From: Chitinispirillales bacterium ANBcel5
GTDB lineage: Bacteria; Fibrobacterota; Chitinivibrionia; Chitinivibrionales; Chitinispirillaceae
Reading direction: 5' to 3'
DNA length: 64,000 bases
Assembly: GCA_029688955.1 (NCBI GenBank)
Contig: JARUKZ010000007.1
Coordinates: forward strand, 1-64,000
A program made the position numbers and the translations under genes. Numbering within the stretch: position 1 is the stretch's first letter; every line of letters begins with the position of its first letter. Under the pieces are notes generated by a model. That model saw only the letters and a list, made by a program, of their open reading frames with translations. It was not told the origin of the DNA and searched no databases. Positions 17,179 to 25,990 of this stretch are shown here, piece after piece.

Positions 17179-18375
17179 TTACCCAATTACACCTATCATA
17201 TCGAACATTGGCAGATACATTGAAACCAAAATTCCACCTATGACAGCACCCATAACCACAATCATAATTGGCTCAATTACAGAGGTTAATGCTTCAACTG
17301 CTGCGTCTACCTCTTCTTCATAGAACTGTGAAACTTTCATCAACATCTCCGAAAGGTCTCCGGTTTTTTCCCCCACGGAAATCATGTGTATAACCATAGG
17401 AGGGAAAACACCGGTTTCCTTTAAAGGTTCAGCGATGGTGTGTCCTCCTGTGATTCGCTCCAGAGTCTTTTTAATACCAAGTTCAAGAACTCTGTTGCCG
17501 GATGTTTTTGCGGTAATAGAGAGTGCATCGATAATGGTTACTCCACTGGAGAGCAGAGTTGAAAGCGTTTGTGAGAATCTGCCTACAGCGCTTTTACGTT
17601 CCAGATCACCAAGGATGGGTAATTTCAGTTTTACCGCATCAATTCGCAGCCTGCCATCTTCGGTTTTGTAGTAGTACATCAATCCCACAACCAACCCGAT
17701 AATTCCCAGTATCATAAAGATAATGTAGCTTTGCAAAAATTCAGAAATACTCATAACAATTTGTGTTGGTAGCGGCAGTTCACCTCCCATATCTACAAAC
17801 ATCTGTGCAAATGTTGGTACCACCCAGGTAAGCATAGCCGCAGTTGCTCCAACAGCCACGACAAGAACAATAATAGGGTAGGTCATAGCTCCTTTAATCT
17901 TTCTTCTCAAAGCTTCAGCCTTCTCCTGGTAATCAGCAAGACGGTTGAGGACTGAATCAAGATTACCGGAGGCTTCACCAGAGGCTACCATGTTACAGTA
18001 CAGGCTGTTGAATGCCTTAGGGTGCTTTGACATGGCGTCTGCAAGAGTATTACCGCCTTGAATATCGCCTGATACCTGCTTTATTATCTGAGCCAGAAGT
18101 TTATTTTCTGTCTGGGATGCAAGAATGTCCAAACATTGCACAAGCGGTAGCCCAGCAGAAGTCATGGCTGAGAACTGACGGGTAAAACGAGATATATCCT
18201 TCAGTTTGATTGAACTAATGTTTAAAGAAATGTTTGCACCCTTGGCCTTAACAGAAACAGGACGAAGTCTTTTTTTACGCAAAAGACTTATGACTTCCTC
18301 CTTGCTGCCAGCCTGAACTTCCCCTCTTACCTGTGCTCCAGTGTTTGTAACACCCACATAAATATAATTGGCCAT
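17179..18375 (-). CDS. pilC: Type IV pilus inner-membrane platform protein PilC (GspF family)
   Basis: A 398-aa inner-membrane protein of the GspF/PilC family that couples the pilus motor ATPases to the pilin filament. It has an N-terminal cytoplasmic part, two homologous GspF domains (about 65-190 and 270-390; RFTRQFSAMTSAGLPLVQCL and GRFSQTLSTLLSSGVTIIDA) and three membrane segments (about 165-190, 215-235, 365-390). The N-terminal YIYVGVTNTGAQVRGEVQA is typical. It follows pilT by 85 bp and pilB further upstream, all on the minus strand, so the motor genes form one unit. No pilin or secretin genes are in the window. Confidence 0.95.
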   Translation of the reverse strand: MANYIYVGVTNTGAQVRGEVQAGSKEEVISLLRKKRLRPVSVKAKGANISLNISSIKLKDISRFTRQFSAMTSAGLPLVQCLDILASQTENKLLAQIIKQVSGDIQGGNTLADAMSKHPKAFNSLYCNMVASGEASGNLDSVLNRLADYQEKAEALRRKIKGAMTYPIIVLVVAVGATAAMLTWVVPTFAQMFVDMGGELPLPTQIVMSISEFLQSYIIFMILGIIGLVVGLMYYYKTEDGRLRIDAVKLKLPILGDLERKSAVGRFSQTLSTLLSSGVTIIDALSITAKTSGNRVLELGIKKTLERITGGHTIAEPLKETGVFPPMVIHMISVGEKTGDLSEMLMKVSQFYEEEVDAAVEALTSVIEPIMIVVMGAVIGGILVSMYLPMFDMIGVIG

Positions 18376-18460
18376 AGTTGCTCCTTAAAACCAGCCCAGG
18401 GCTTTTAATGCCCTGCTTTGTAGTGCCGATAAAAAGTATAATATTGTTTGATGAGGAAAA

Positions 18461-19519
18461 TTACTCCTCTCCAAGTATTTTAATCAACTGTTCCGGATCG
18501 GGACTCTTACCCAGTGCATCCCGTTTAGTAATCAGGCGTCGCTGATACAGTTTTATTAACTCGCTGTTCATTGTCTGCATGCCAAACTTTTGACCGATTT
18601 CCATGATACCCTGCAGCTGGTGAGTTTTGTCATCACGGATCAGTGATCGTACTGCCATCGTAGCGATCATTATCTCACAGGCCATGGTTCTACCGCCACC
18701 AATTCTTGGAATCAATGCCTGACTGATAATCCCCTCAAGTACCATTGAAAGCTGTGCTCTGACAGTGGCCTTTTGATCCGCAGGAAAGACATCGATAATA
18801 CGGTTTACAGTCTGCGCGGCTGAATTAGTATGCAGGGTTGCCAAAGTCAGGTGACCGGTTTCTGCTATACTAAGAGCAGCCTGAATGGTTTCCAGATCAC
18901 GCATCTCACCAATGAGAACTACATCAGGATCCTGTCGCAAAGCAACACGCAGGGCACTTGAGAAGCTATTGGTGTCCTGATGAACCTCACGTTGGTTTAT
19001 TATGCACCGTTTATGCTTATGAATAAACTCAATGGGATCTTCAACGGTAAGAATGTGCCCTTCACGTTCAGTGTTAATCTTATCCACAATTGCCGCCAGA
19101 GTGGTACTTTTACCACTTCCGGTAGGTCCTGTAACAAGCACAAGGCCATTTGGCCGCTCTGTAAGTTTTGAAACCACCGGCGGAAGACCAAGTTCATCTA
19201 CGGGGCGGATAATGTAGGGGATCTGTCGTATAGCACAGGCGCAGCACCCTCTTTGTAAAAACACATTAGCTCTGAAACGAGCAAGGTTCTGCACTCCAAA
19301 GGAAAAATCCACCTCTTTATTCTGTTCAAAATTTTTCCGTTGGGCTTCGTTCATAATGCTGTAAGAGAGCTTTAACACCTCATCCGGTGCAAGTCTCTCA
19401 GAGTGCATAGGAACAAGTTTCCCATCTACACGATACAGGGGGTTTGAGCCTGCTGTGAGATGGATGTCACTGGCATTGTTATCCAGCATCTTTTTTAACA
19501 TTTCATGCATCGTCATCAT
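18461..19519 (-). CDS. pilT: Twitching motility ATPase PilT
   Basis: A 352-aa hexameric ATPase that retracts type IV pili. It carries an N-terminal PAS-like region (SDIHLTAGSNPLYRVDGKLV), Walker A GPTGSGKSTT (about 136-145), Asp box ILTVEDPIEFIH, Walker B-type PDVVLIGEMRD, His box GHLTLATLHTN, and AVRSLIRDDK near the C-terminus in the place of the AIRNLIRE motif needed for retraction in PilT (small changes only). Several in-frame ATGs occur at the N-terminus (MMTMHEM) and none has a strong ribosome site, so the exact start is uncertain by up to seven codons. It sits between pilB and pilC. Confidence 0.95.
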   Translation of the reverse strand: MMTMHEMLKKMLDNNASDIHLTAGSNPLYRVDGKLVPMHSERLAPDEVLKLSYSIMNEAQRKNFEQNKEVDFSFGVQNLARFRANVFLQRGCCACAIRQIPYIIRPVDELGLPPVVSKLTERPNGLVLVTGPTGSGKSTTLAAIVDKINTEREGHILTVEDPIEFIHKHKRCIINQREVHQDTNSFSSALRVALRQDPDVVLIGEMRDLETIQAALSIAETGHLTLATLHTNSAAQTVNRIIDVFPADQKATVRAQLSMVLEGIISQALIPRIGGGRTMACEIMIATMAVRSLIRDDKTHQLQGIMEIGQKFGMQTMNSELIKLYQRRLITKRDALGKSPDPEQLIKILGEE

Positions 19520-19564
19520 AATAACAATTTACTTTAATTAATGTTAAGGTTACAATATTTAATT

Positions 19565-21256
19565 TTAAGCTGTTGCACCAATGATCTCCTCAATGGTGGT
19601 AAGCCCTTTTTTCATCTTCTCAAGTCCGCACATCCGAAGACTTAACATTCCATCCTCTAAAGCCTTTTTCTTTATAATATGAGGAGGGGCTTTGTCCATA
19701 ACAAGCTCCTGGATATCTAAGGTAATGGGGAGTACTTCATACAGACCGCAACGACCCTTATATCCGGTGTTGTTACAAAGCTGGCACCCTTGGCCTTTGA
19801 ACAGTTTAAGATTTTTAACCTCCTCGAGGGGAAGTTTTAAAAAAGGAACAAACTCGTTATCTTCCACGCTTATCTGCTCTTTGCAGTTAGTGCAAATCAA
19901 ACGGATAAGGCGCTGAGCAACGATAAGGCGTACCGATGAAGCAGCAAGGAAGGAATCAACCCCCATATCGATAAGGCGGGTTAGAGTTGAAGCCGAGTCG
20001 TTTGTGTGAAGCGTACTTAAAACAAGATGCCCGGTGAGGGCCGCTTTTACTGAAATCTCGGCAGTTTCCAAATCTCTTATTTCACCTACCATCACCACAT
20101 CAGGGTCCTGTCGCAAAAAGGAGCGCAACGCTGCTGCGAAAGTCAGACCAATATCAGAGTGCACATTGATCTGATTTATACCATCGATATTGTACTCTAC
20201 AGGATCCTCTGCGGTCATTATGTTTATATCAGGCTGGTTAAGTCTGCTTAGGGCTGAATAGAGCGTAGTGGATTTTCCACTACCGGTTGGACCCGTTACA
20301 AGCACCATGCCGTATGGAGCGTTAAGGGCTTCCTTTATATGAAAAAGACCCTTTTCTGGTATACCGAAATCTGCCATATCCAGCATAAGATTTGATGAAT
20401 CCAGAATACGCATGACCACCTTTTCACCAAAAATGGTGGGGGTGGTAGAAACTCTCAGATCAACAGTTTTAGGCCCGGTTTTTATCTTTATGCGGCCATC
20501 CTGGGGAAGGCGTCGCTCGGAGATATCAAGCTCAGCCATGATCTTAATTCTTGAGATCACAGACGTGCGCAACCGATAAGGGAGCGGTGACATCTCTATA
20601 AGCTTTCCATCAATTCGGTAACGAACCCTTAAAATCCTCTGGTAGGTTTCGATATGAATATCACTAACATTCTTACGCACCGCTTCGAGGATAAGATGAT
20701 TCACCAGTTTAACAACGGGCGCCTCTGAGACCTCTTTTGCAATATCCTCCGGCTCAGGCTCTTTTTCACCTGCCACAACCTCAAAAGACTCGTTTTTCAT
20801 ATCATTGAGGATATTGTCTACACCGGATTCGGGGTTATAGTTTTGATTTATCGCATCCTGAATCTCCCGCGCACTGGCAAGAACCGGTTTTACAGCACAG
20901 CTGGTCAGAAATTTTACCGCATCGAGCATAAAAATGTTTTTGGGGTCGCTTATCGCTACGGAAAGGGTGCGGTTTGTTTTATTTATTGCAATTATTGTGT
21001 ATTTCTGGGCAATGTCATAGGGAATCAGATTTATGACATCTGGATCAAATTCAATATCATTTAGGCTTAATTTTCCTATTTTAAGCTGCTTTGTCAGAAA
21101 ACGGGAAATAACATTTTCGTCCGGAATTGCCTTGGTTGCAATTAATGCTTCGCCAAGCATCCCACCGTGTACCGTTTGATACTTTAGGCCAGTTAGGAGC
21201 TGCTCTTTGGTAATGATGCCATCTTCTACGAGAATTTCACCAAGTTTTTTTGGCAT
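19565..21256 (-). CDS. pilB: Type IV pilus assembly ATPase PilB
   Basis: A 563-aa extension ATPase of the GspE/PilB family. The N-terminal MshEN-type domain starts KLGEILVEDGIITKEQLLTG; related domains bind c-di-GMP through RLG motifs, but here the first position is Lys, so binding is uncertain. The catalytic core has SDIHIETYQRILRVRYRIDG, Walker A GPTGSGKSTT, Asp box MTAEDPVEY, Walker B-like PDVVMVGEIRD and LVLSTLHTND. Two CxxC pairs (CTNC, CQLC) form the zinc site. The order pilB-pilT-pilC is common in type IV pilus loci. A sigma-70-type promoter lies about 85 bp upstream. Confidence 0.95.
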   Translation of the reverse strand: MPKKLGEILVEDGIITKEQLLTGLKYQTVHGGMLGEALIATKAIPDENVISRFLTKQLKIGKLSLNDIEFDPDVINLIPYDIAQKYTIIAINKTNRTLSVAISDPKNIFMLDAVKFLTSCAVKPVLASAREIQDAINQNYNPESGVDNILNDMKNESFEVVAGEKEPEPEDIAKEVSEAPVVKLVNHLILEAVRKNVSDIHIETYQRILRVRYRIDGKLIEMSPLPYRLRTSVISRIKIMAELDISERRLPQDGRIKIKTGPKTVDLRVSTTPTIFGEKVVMRILDSSNLMLDMADFGIPEKGLFHIKEALNAPYGMVLVTGPTGSGKSTTLYSALSRLNQPDINIMTAEDPVEYNIDGINQINVHSDIGLTFAAALRSFLRQDPDVVMVGEIRDLETAEISVKAALTGHLVLSTLHTNDSASTLTRLIDMGVDSFLAASSVRLIVAQRLIRLICTNCKEQISVEDNEFVPFLKLPLEEVKNLKLFKGQGCQLCNNTGYKGRCGLYEVLPITLDIQELVMDKAPPHIIKKKALEDGMLSLRMCGLEKMKKGLTTIEEIIGATA

Positions 21257-21337
21257 GAATGTACCTGATTGGATTGGTAGTGAGTTTAAAATAAAAAGTT
21301 ACTGAATTATTCACTTCTAAACAGACCTATGTTATTC

Positions 21338-21367
21338 ATTATAGTGTTTTTAACGTTGAGATTTCAA
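21338..21367 (-). promoter_or_regulatory. Sigma-70-type promoter of pilB-pilT-pilC
   Basis: Minus strand TTGAAA, 18-nt spacer, TATAAT. It lies 82 bp upstream of the pilB start codon. Confidence 0.55.
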
Positions 21368-21493
21368 TGGTGTCGATGTTTTATGATGACTTAAGTGATT
21401 GAATACATTTTTTAAGGTAGTTGGTAAATATACTACAAAGTTTCAGGTACAACTAATGTAACCTGCAGAAATATAGTTAGTTGAACAAATTCT

Positions 21494-22276
21494 TTACTGC
21501 AAAATCAGCTCGTTTTTATCAAAGGAAAAAACAAATTCCCAAATTTTGTTTTCTTCGACACACAACACATTAGAGGCCAAAGAGGAAAGGGAACAGTTTG
21601 CTGCTGTGATCAGGTAACGGGGTCTTAGAGCTGAACGAATCGTTTTAATTACCTCCAGTTCAGTAGAAGGTAAAATGATTACATCGGTCATTTCCTTAAA
21701 AATTGAGTTTCTTTGTATTGTATCCGGATAATGGGCTGCTTTATCTAAAAAAAGAATCGAACCGGTACCTGGTGTGAAAAGAGTCGCCTCTGTATTATTA
21801 AATGGGATGATGGTTCTTGTTAAAGGCGAGCTTGTGGTGTATAGTGGGGCGGGCCACAGGGGAAAAGAGGGGGCATCTTTGGTGCTTCCCAACACAAACC
21901 ATCTCTGAGGCGGGGGAGCAAAATAATCATGCCTAAGCTCAGTATTAGAGAAGGTTATCAGCTCCCAGTTTTTATTTGGTGTTCTAAAAACCGTTTTGGG
22001 GGTGTTTTTAAAATTAAAATCTGAAGGAATAAGCAAAGTAGTGACTTCTGCTTCAATATAGTAGATAACAAAATTATCTTCATATCCACGAATTATAACT
22101 TTGCTCTGCACAGCAAAGGGATTGTTGCTACTTTGTTGTGAGTACCATCCAAGTAGTGATGTGATAAACAGAAGCAGTAAAAGTTTAAGCAGGTAGCCAC
22201 GACCAAATCTACTGGGCTGGTAGCAGAAAGATTCCTGCTTTCTGATTCTGTCATATTTTTCTCTATGATCGAGAAT
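21494..22276 (-). CDS. Membrane-anchored protein of unknown function, apparent ATT start
   Basis: I recognise no family. The frame is open from 22300 to the stop at 21494. No ATG, GTG or TTG precedes the membrane segment: the first standard start in frame is GTG 22111, which would remove it. ATT 22276 has CGGAG six bases upstream, giving about 260 aa: a basic N-terminus (HREKYDRIRKQESF), one hydrophobic helix (GYLLKLLLLLFITSLLGW, about 30-47), then a beta-rich extracytoplasmic part with IIPFNNTEATLFTPGTGSIL and DVIILPSTELEVIKTIRSAL. An alternative is ATG 22253 in another frame, needing a frameshift to reach the helix. It sits between pilB and a SPOR gene on the opposite strand. Confidence 0.6.
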   Translation of the reverse strand: MLDHREKYDRIRKQESFCYQPSRFGRGYLLKLLLLLFITSLLGWYSQQSSNNPFAVQSKVIIRGYEDNFVIYYIEAEVTTLLIPSDFNFKNTPKTVFRTPNKNWELITFSNTELRHDYFAPPPQRWFVLGSTKDAPSFPLWPAPLYTTSSPLTRTIIPFNNTEATLFTPGTGSILFLDKAAHYPDTIQRNSIFKEMTDVIILPSTELEVIKTIRSALRPRYLITAANCSLSSLASNVLCVEENKIWEFVFSFDKNELILQ

Positions 22277-22382
22277 TCTTGACTCCGATCTTAATAATGT
22301 TTATGTTATATTATATATTATTGTTTAAACCATAAAAATAGTATAAGAATTTCATAACGGCAATTTGGGGAGGATGGAGAAG

Positions 22383-22862
22383 ATGAGACTTTTTTCAACA
22401 GTGGTATTGCTTCCACTTTTTTTAGCTTGTGTATCGGGTGGTTCAAACTCAGTACTCTCGCGTCCTACCGAATCTTATGATCATCAAAGCCAGGTGTCTT
22501 TGGAAGACCTTAATAAAACATTTCTTGATTCCGTTAATGTTGGCAATGAAGTACCTGCTTTTGATTCAAATGCCGGTGCAGAAAGTGGTACCGCACACCA
22601 GTTCAGTAGTGCTTCAGCAGAGAACCGTTTCAGAATACAAGTGGTTGCAGCAAAACAGTTAGAGACTGTAAATGAAGAGAAGGAGAAACTTGTAAGCGGT
22701 ATAGCTCTCCCGGTCTATGTTTCCTATGAACAACCTTACTATAAATTGCTGGTTGGTGATTTTAAGGACAGAGAAGACGCTGAATCTAACCTTGAGTCGG
22801 TCATAAACCTGGGGTATTCAGATGCCTGGGTGGTACGGACAAGGGTTCAGGCTCCGGAGTGA
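22383..22862 (+). CDS. SPOR-domain (probable) lipoprotein
   Basis: A 159-aa exported protein. I chose ATG 22383 because GGGGAGGA lies eight bases upstream; an in-frame ATG nine bases earlier overlaps that site. The N-terminus MRLFSTVVLLPLFLACVSGG has a lipobox-like FLAC, so it is probably an outer- or inner-membrane lipoprotein. A Ser-rich linker (about 20-85) leads to a C-terminal SPOR domain (about 86-155): RFRIQVVAAKQLETVNEEKE and PYYKLLVGDFKDREDAES. SPOR domains bind denuded glycan strands at division sites. It is a monocistronic gene with its own terminator at 22924-22955. Confidence 0.82.
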   Translation: MRLFSTVVLLPLFLACVSGGSNSVLSRPTESYDHQSQVSLEDLNKTFLDSVNVGNEVPAFDSNAGAESGTAHQFSSASAENRFRIQVVAAKQLETVNEEKEKLVSGIALPVYVSYEQPYYKLLVGDFKDREDAESNLESVINLGYSDAWVVRTRVQAPE

Positions 22863-22923
22863 GTTACGACGGGTTTTTGTGTTAAGATACTGCTCTGTTG
22901 GCAAGTCTGCGCAGTTCTCCAGT

Positions 22924-22955
22924 CTCTTACAGCCAAAAGGATGTAAGAGATTTTT
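22924..22955 (+). terminator. Rho-independent terminator after the SPOR gene
   Basis: CTCTTACA and TGTAAGAG form a perfect 8-bp stem around a 10-nt loop, followed by ATTTTT. Confidence 0.85.
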
Positions 22956-23051
22956 CCCCATAACTAACACTTGTGCATAAAAAGTAAAAAAACACAGAGT
23001 GATTTTGTAATAATAGCGTTTTAGGAGTGTCTAATTTATTATTTTTACCCT

Positions 23052-23100
23052 CCGCTACTTCTCTTACTAATTGGGGAGCCAAGCGGGTTAGAACTTTTTT
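23052..23100 (+). terminator. Terminator-like hairpin in the metA leader (possible attenuator)
   Basis: CCGCT (23052-23056) pairs with AGCGG (23082-23086), and inside it CTTCTC (23058-23063) pairs with GGGGAG (23073-23078, two G-U pairs). A run of six T follows at 23095-23100, 35 bp before the metA start. The preceding gene already has its own terminator, so this may control metA. I recognise no SAM riboswitch aptamer upstream of it. Confidence 0.5.
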
Positions 23101-23135
23101 AGAGGTACATAAAAAATGATCAAAAGGGTCGCGTA

Positions 23136-24029
23136 ATGACTATTGTTTTGCCCGGTGACTATCATGGAAAAAGCGCACTGGAAAGTTGCAGAGTCCAGTG
23201 TATTACACAGGATGAGGCGCTTAAAGAGGATATACGGGCGCTGCGTATTGGAATTTTAAATATTATGCCTAAAGCAGAAACGTATGAATTCAGTCTTTTG
23301 CATCCATTAGGCAGGTCTGTGGTTCAGATTGAACCTGTGTGGATACGGCTTAAAACACACAAGTACACAAGCAGCGATCATTCTCACCTCGATAAGCTTT
23401 ATGTTCATTTTGAGGAGGCAGTGGCAAAACAGCGTCTTGATGGTCTTATTATGACCGGAGCACCAGTTGAGGAGATAGAGTTTGACGAGGTGGTGTACTG
23501 GGAAGAGATAAAAAGAATACTGCGCTATGCCAGTAGAAACATCGCCTCCACACTTGGAATCTGTTGGGGGGGACTTGCCCTGGCAAAATTTATGGGTATC
23601 GACAAAAAGGTGTACAACAAAAAAATCTTTGGAGCATACGAAACTATCAATCTTGATCGGGAACACCGAATCACCGGAGAGATGGATGATCTGTTCTGGT
23701 GTGCCCAAAGCAGGCACTCTGGAATTCCTGATGAGACATTAGAGTTGCAGAGAGATATGGGCGTTGTGCGTCTTCTTGCATATTCCAAAGAAGCCGGCTA
23801 TACAATATTTGAAAGTACCGATTCCCGTTTTCTGGTCCATTTGGGACACCCCGAATATGAGCCAAGGAGGCTTGTGGAGGAGTACTTAAGAGATAAAAAC
23901 AAGGGGCGCAAAGATGTGGAGCCACCAAAGAATATAAATCTGGATAGTCCGATAAATACATGGCGCTCTCACAGAACCGAATTTTTCTCCCAATGGATTA
24001 AGTATCTGCACGAGTCAACCACTTATTGA
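23136..24029 (+). CDS. metA: Homoserine O-acyltransferase, probably acetyl-CoA specific
   Basis: A 297-aa MetA-family enzyme that acylates homoserine, the first committed step of methionine synthesis. Catalytic residues are visible: Cys143 in GICWGG, and His238 and Glu240 in LGHPEYE. In this family the residue after TGAP-x sets the acyl donor: Gly gives succinyl, Glu gives acetyl. Here TGAPVE has Glu112, so acetyl-CoA is predicted. AAAGGG precedes the ATG. cysE follows after 25 bp, and homoserine acetate plus sulfur from the cysE pathway fits joint sulfur amino acid synthesis. Confidence 0.93.
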   Translation: MTIVLPGDYHGKSALESCRVQCITQDEALKEDIRALRIGILNIMPKAETYEFSLLHPLGRSVVQIEPVWIRLKTHKYTSSDHSHLDKLYVHFEEAVAKQRLDGLIMTGAPVEEIEFDEVVYWEEIKRILRYASRNIASTLGICWGGLALAKFMGIDKKVYNKKIFGAYETINLDREHRITGEMDDLFWCAQSRHSGIPDETLELQRDMGVVRLLAYSKEAGYTIFESTDSRFLVHLGHPEYEPRRLVEEYLRDKNKGRKDVEPPKNINLDSPINTWRSHRTEFFSQWIKYLHESTTY

Positions 24030-24054
24030 ACCTCACCCTCTCAGGAGCACATAG

Positions 24055-24972
24055 ATGAATCTAACATCGTGGATGAATCAAAAACTACCACACATTGTCG
24101 ATGAGCTTGAAGGAAGTATTGAGCAGAGCCAGGATATAAAAACAATAGATGGACTTAATTTGGCCGGCAGAGAGGAAATATACGCAATACTGGATGACAT
24201 ACTCTCGGTTCTGTTTCCCGGCTACTATAGTAAAGAAAAAATTGAACCTTCAGATATGAATTTCTACCTGGCAGATATGCTACGGCATATTAGTTTCAGG
24301 CTGGGTAAACATATAAGAGATCTTTTTACCTATCGCTGTCGTAAGGACAAGTGTTATGAATGCAATTGCGAGCAAAGGGCGCATGAGTCGCTTGTCAGTC
24401 TCATCGAATCGATTCCACAGATAAGGACACTCTTAATAAAAGATATTAACGCTGCTCAGGCTGGTGATCCCGCTGCACGTTTTTTTGATGAAATTATTCT
24501 AAGTTATCCATGTATTGAAGCTATAGCGACTCACAGAATAGCACATCTGCTTTATAATTTAGATGTACCTATTATACCCAGAATCATGTCTGAAAGAGCT
24601 CATTCCAGAACTGGAATCGATATCCATCCCGGTGCCGAAATTGATGAGTCTTTTTTTATTGATCATGGTACCGGAGTTGTAATAGGGGAGACCTGTCGCA
24701 TTGGGAAAAATGTCCAGATCTATCAGGGAGTTACCTTAGGGGCCGTTTCTCCTTTTGATAAAGAAGGAAAACCCAGAAAAGGACAGAAACGCCATCCGGA
24801 TATTGAGGATGATGTAATTATTTATGCAAATGCAACTATTCTGGGAGGCTCAACTGTAATAGGGAAAGGCGCTGTCGTTGGGGGGAACACTTTTATTACA
24901 AAATCAGTTGAACCGGGAAAAAAAGTTTCTAATAGAAATGTTGATTCAAAAAAGGAACATACTGCTAAATAG
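24055..24972 (+). CDS. cysE: Serine O-acetyltransferase
   Basis: A 305-aa serine acetyltransferase that makes O-acetylserine for cysteine synthesis. The N-terminal helical domain (about 1-190) contains CRKDKCYECNC, a small Cys cluster (C100, C105, C108, C110) unusual for the family. The C-terminal left-handed beta-helix (about 195-300) has GIDIHPGAEIDESFFIDHGT, GVVIGETCRIGKNV and YQGVTLGA, with the catalytic Asp/His of the FIDHGTG motif. This longer form resembles those of anaerobes and plants-like SATs rather than E. coli CysE. It sits between metA and thiS on a tight operon; cysteine is also the sulfur source for ThiS. Confidence 0.92.
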   Translation: MNLTSWMNQKLPHIVDELEGSIEQSQDIKTIDGLNLAGREEIYAILDDILSVLFPGYYSKEKIEPSDMNFYLADMLRHISFRLGKHIRDLFTYRCRKDKCYECNCEQRAHESLVSLIESIPQIRTLLIKDINAAQAGDPAARFFDEIILSYPCIEAIATHRIAHLLYNLDVPIIPRIMSERAHSRTGIDIHPGAEIDESFFIDHGTGVVIGETCRIGKNVQIYQGVTLGAVSPFDKEGKPRKGQKRHPDIEDDVIIYANATILGGSTVIGKGAVVGGNTFITKSVEPGKKVSNRNVDSKKEHTAK

Positions 24973-24992
24973 TACTACAAGGCAAAAAAAAA

Positions 24993-25199
24993 ATGAATGT
25001 AACTATAAAATTAAATGGTGAAAATCAAAAAATAGAGAACGGCTCCTCCTTGCTTGATTTAATACATTCCCGTTCCATTGAGCCCTTGCATGTTGTTGTT
25101 GAGCTCAACGGGGATATTGTTGATCGGAAAAAATTTGAAACGACATTACTTCACGATGAAGATAAAGTGGAGATGTTAAGATTTGTTGGGGGAGGATAA
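24993..25199 (+). CDS. thiS: Thiamine sulfur carrier ThiS
   Basis: A 68-aa ubiquitin-like sulfur carrier ending in the required Gly-Gly (FVGGG). It has the family's INGE/LNGE-type start (IKLNGENQKIENGSSLLDLI) and VVVELNGDIVDRKKF. Its C-terminus is adenylated and thiocarboxylated and gives sulfur to ThiG for the thiazole ring. It lies 20 bp after cysE and 6 bp before thiG. No thiF-type activating enzyme is present nearby, so that step is encoded elsewhere. Confidence 0.92.
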   Translation: MNVTIKLNGENQKIENGSSLLDLIHSRSIEPLHVVVELNGDIVDRKKFETTLLHDEDKVEMLRFVGGG

Positions 25200-25205
25200 G
25201 AAACA

Positions 25206-25979
25206 ATGGATAGAAGTGATGAATTGGTAATCGGAGCAAAAAAAGTACGCTCACGCCTTATCACCGGTTCGGGTAAATATAGAGACGAAAGCATTATAAA
25301 AGATGTTCTGCATGCTGCAGAATGTGATATCATAACAGTTGCTCTAAGAAGGGTTGATTTTGACTCTCCACAGGAAAATATCATAAGTCATATACCTGAA
25401 GGAAAAATTCTGCTTCCAAATACTTCCGGAGCACGCACTGCAGATGAAGCTGTTAGAATAGCACGGCTGGCACGGGCTATGGGGCTGGGAGACTGGATAA
25501 AAATTGAAGTAATATCGGATAATGTATATCTTTTGCCCGACAATGAAGAAACCATAAAAGCGACTGAAATTCTTAGCAAAGAAGGCTTTACGGTGTTACC
25601 TTACATGTGTCCGGATCTCTATTGTGCCAGACGACTCGTTGACGCAGGGGCTTCAGCGGTAATGCCACTTGGAGCACCAATAGGCAGTAACAGAGGACTT
25701 AAAACTCTGGAACTTATTAACATTCTTGTTTCAGAAATTTCGGTGCCTGTTATAGTTGATGCTGGTATAGGGAAACCTTCACATGCAGCTAAAGCTATGG
25801 AAGCCGGTGTTGATGCTGTACTATTAAATACAGCTATAGCGACCAGTGATGATCCTGTGCAGATGGCCAGAGCCTTTTCTTACGCGGTAAAAGCCGGGCG
25901 CTTAGCTTATCGTGCTGGTATGGGAGCTGTTTCACAGGAAGCAAACGCCTCATCACCACTAACCGGTTTTCTTGATTAA
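25206..25979 (+). CDS. thiG: Thiazole synthase ThiG
   Basis: A 257-aa TIM-barrel enzyme that joins deoxyxylulose phosphate, dehydroglycine and ThiS thiocarboxylate into the thiazole phosphate. Visible signatures are [12 protein letters not shown] at the N-terminus, [28 protein letters not shown], the Schiff-base lysine in WIKIEVI, and the phosphate-binding [21 protein letters not shown]. Length is normal. It sits between thiS and thiH, giving the standard thiSGH order. Confidence 0.96.
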   Translation: MDRSDELVIGAKKVRSRLITGSGKYRDESIIKDVLHAAECDIITVALRRVDFDSPQENIISHIPEGKILLPNTSGARTADEAVRIARLARAMGLGDWIKIEVISDNVYLLPDNEETIKATEILSKEGFTVLPYMCPDLYCARRLVDAGASAVMPLGAPIGSNRGLKTLELINILVSEISVPVIVDAGIGKPSHAAKAMEAGVDAVLLNTAIATSDDPVQMARAFSYAVKAGRLAYRAGMGAVSQEANASSPLTGFLD

Positions 25980-25990
25980 AAGGTATAAAG

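Noticed and set aside
24973..24992. TPP riboswitch upstream of thiS
   Set aside because: Only 20 bp separate cysE and thiS and no THI-box-like sequence is present in the metA leader.
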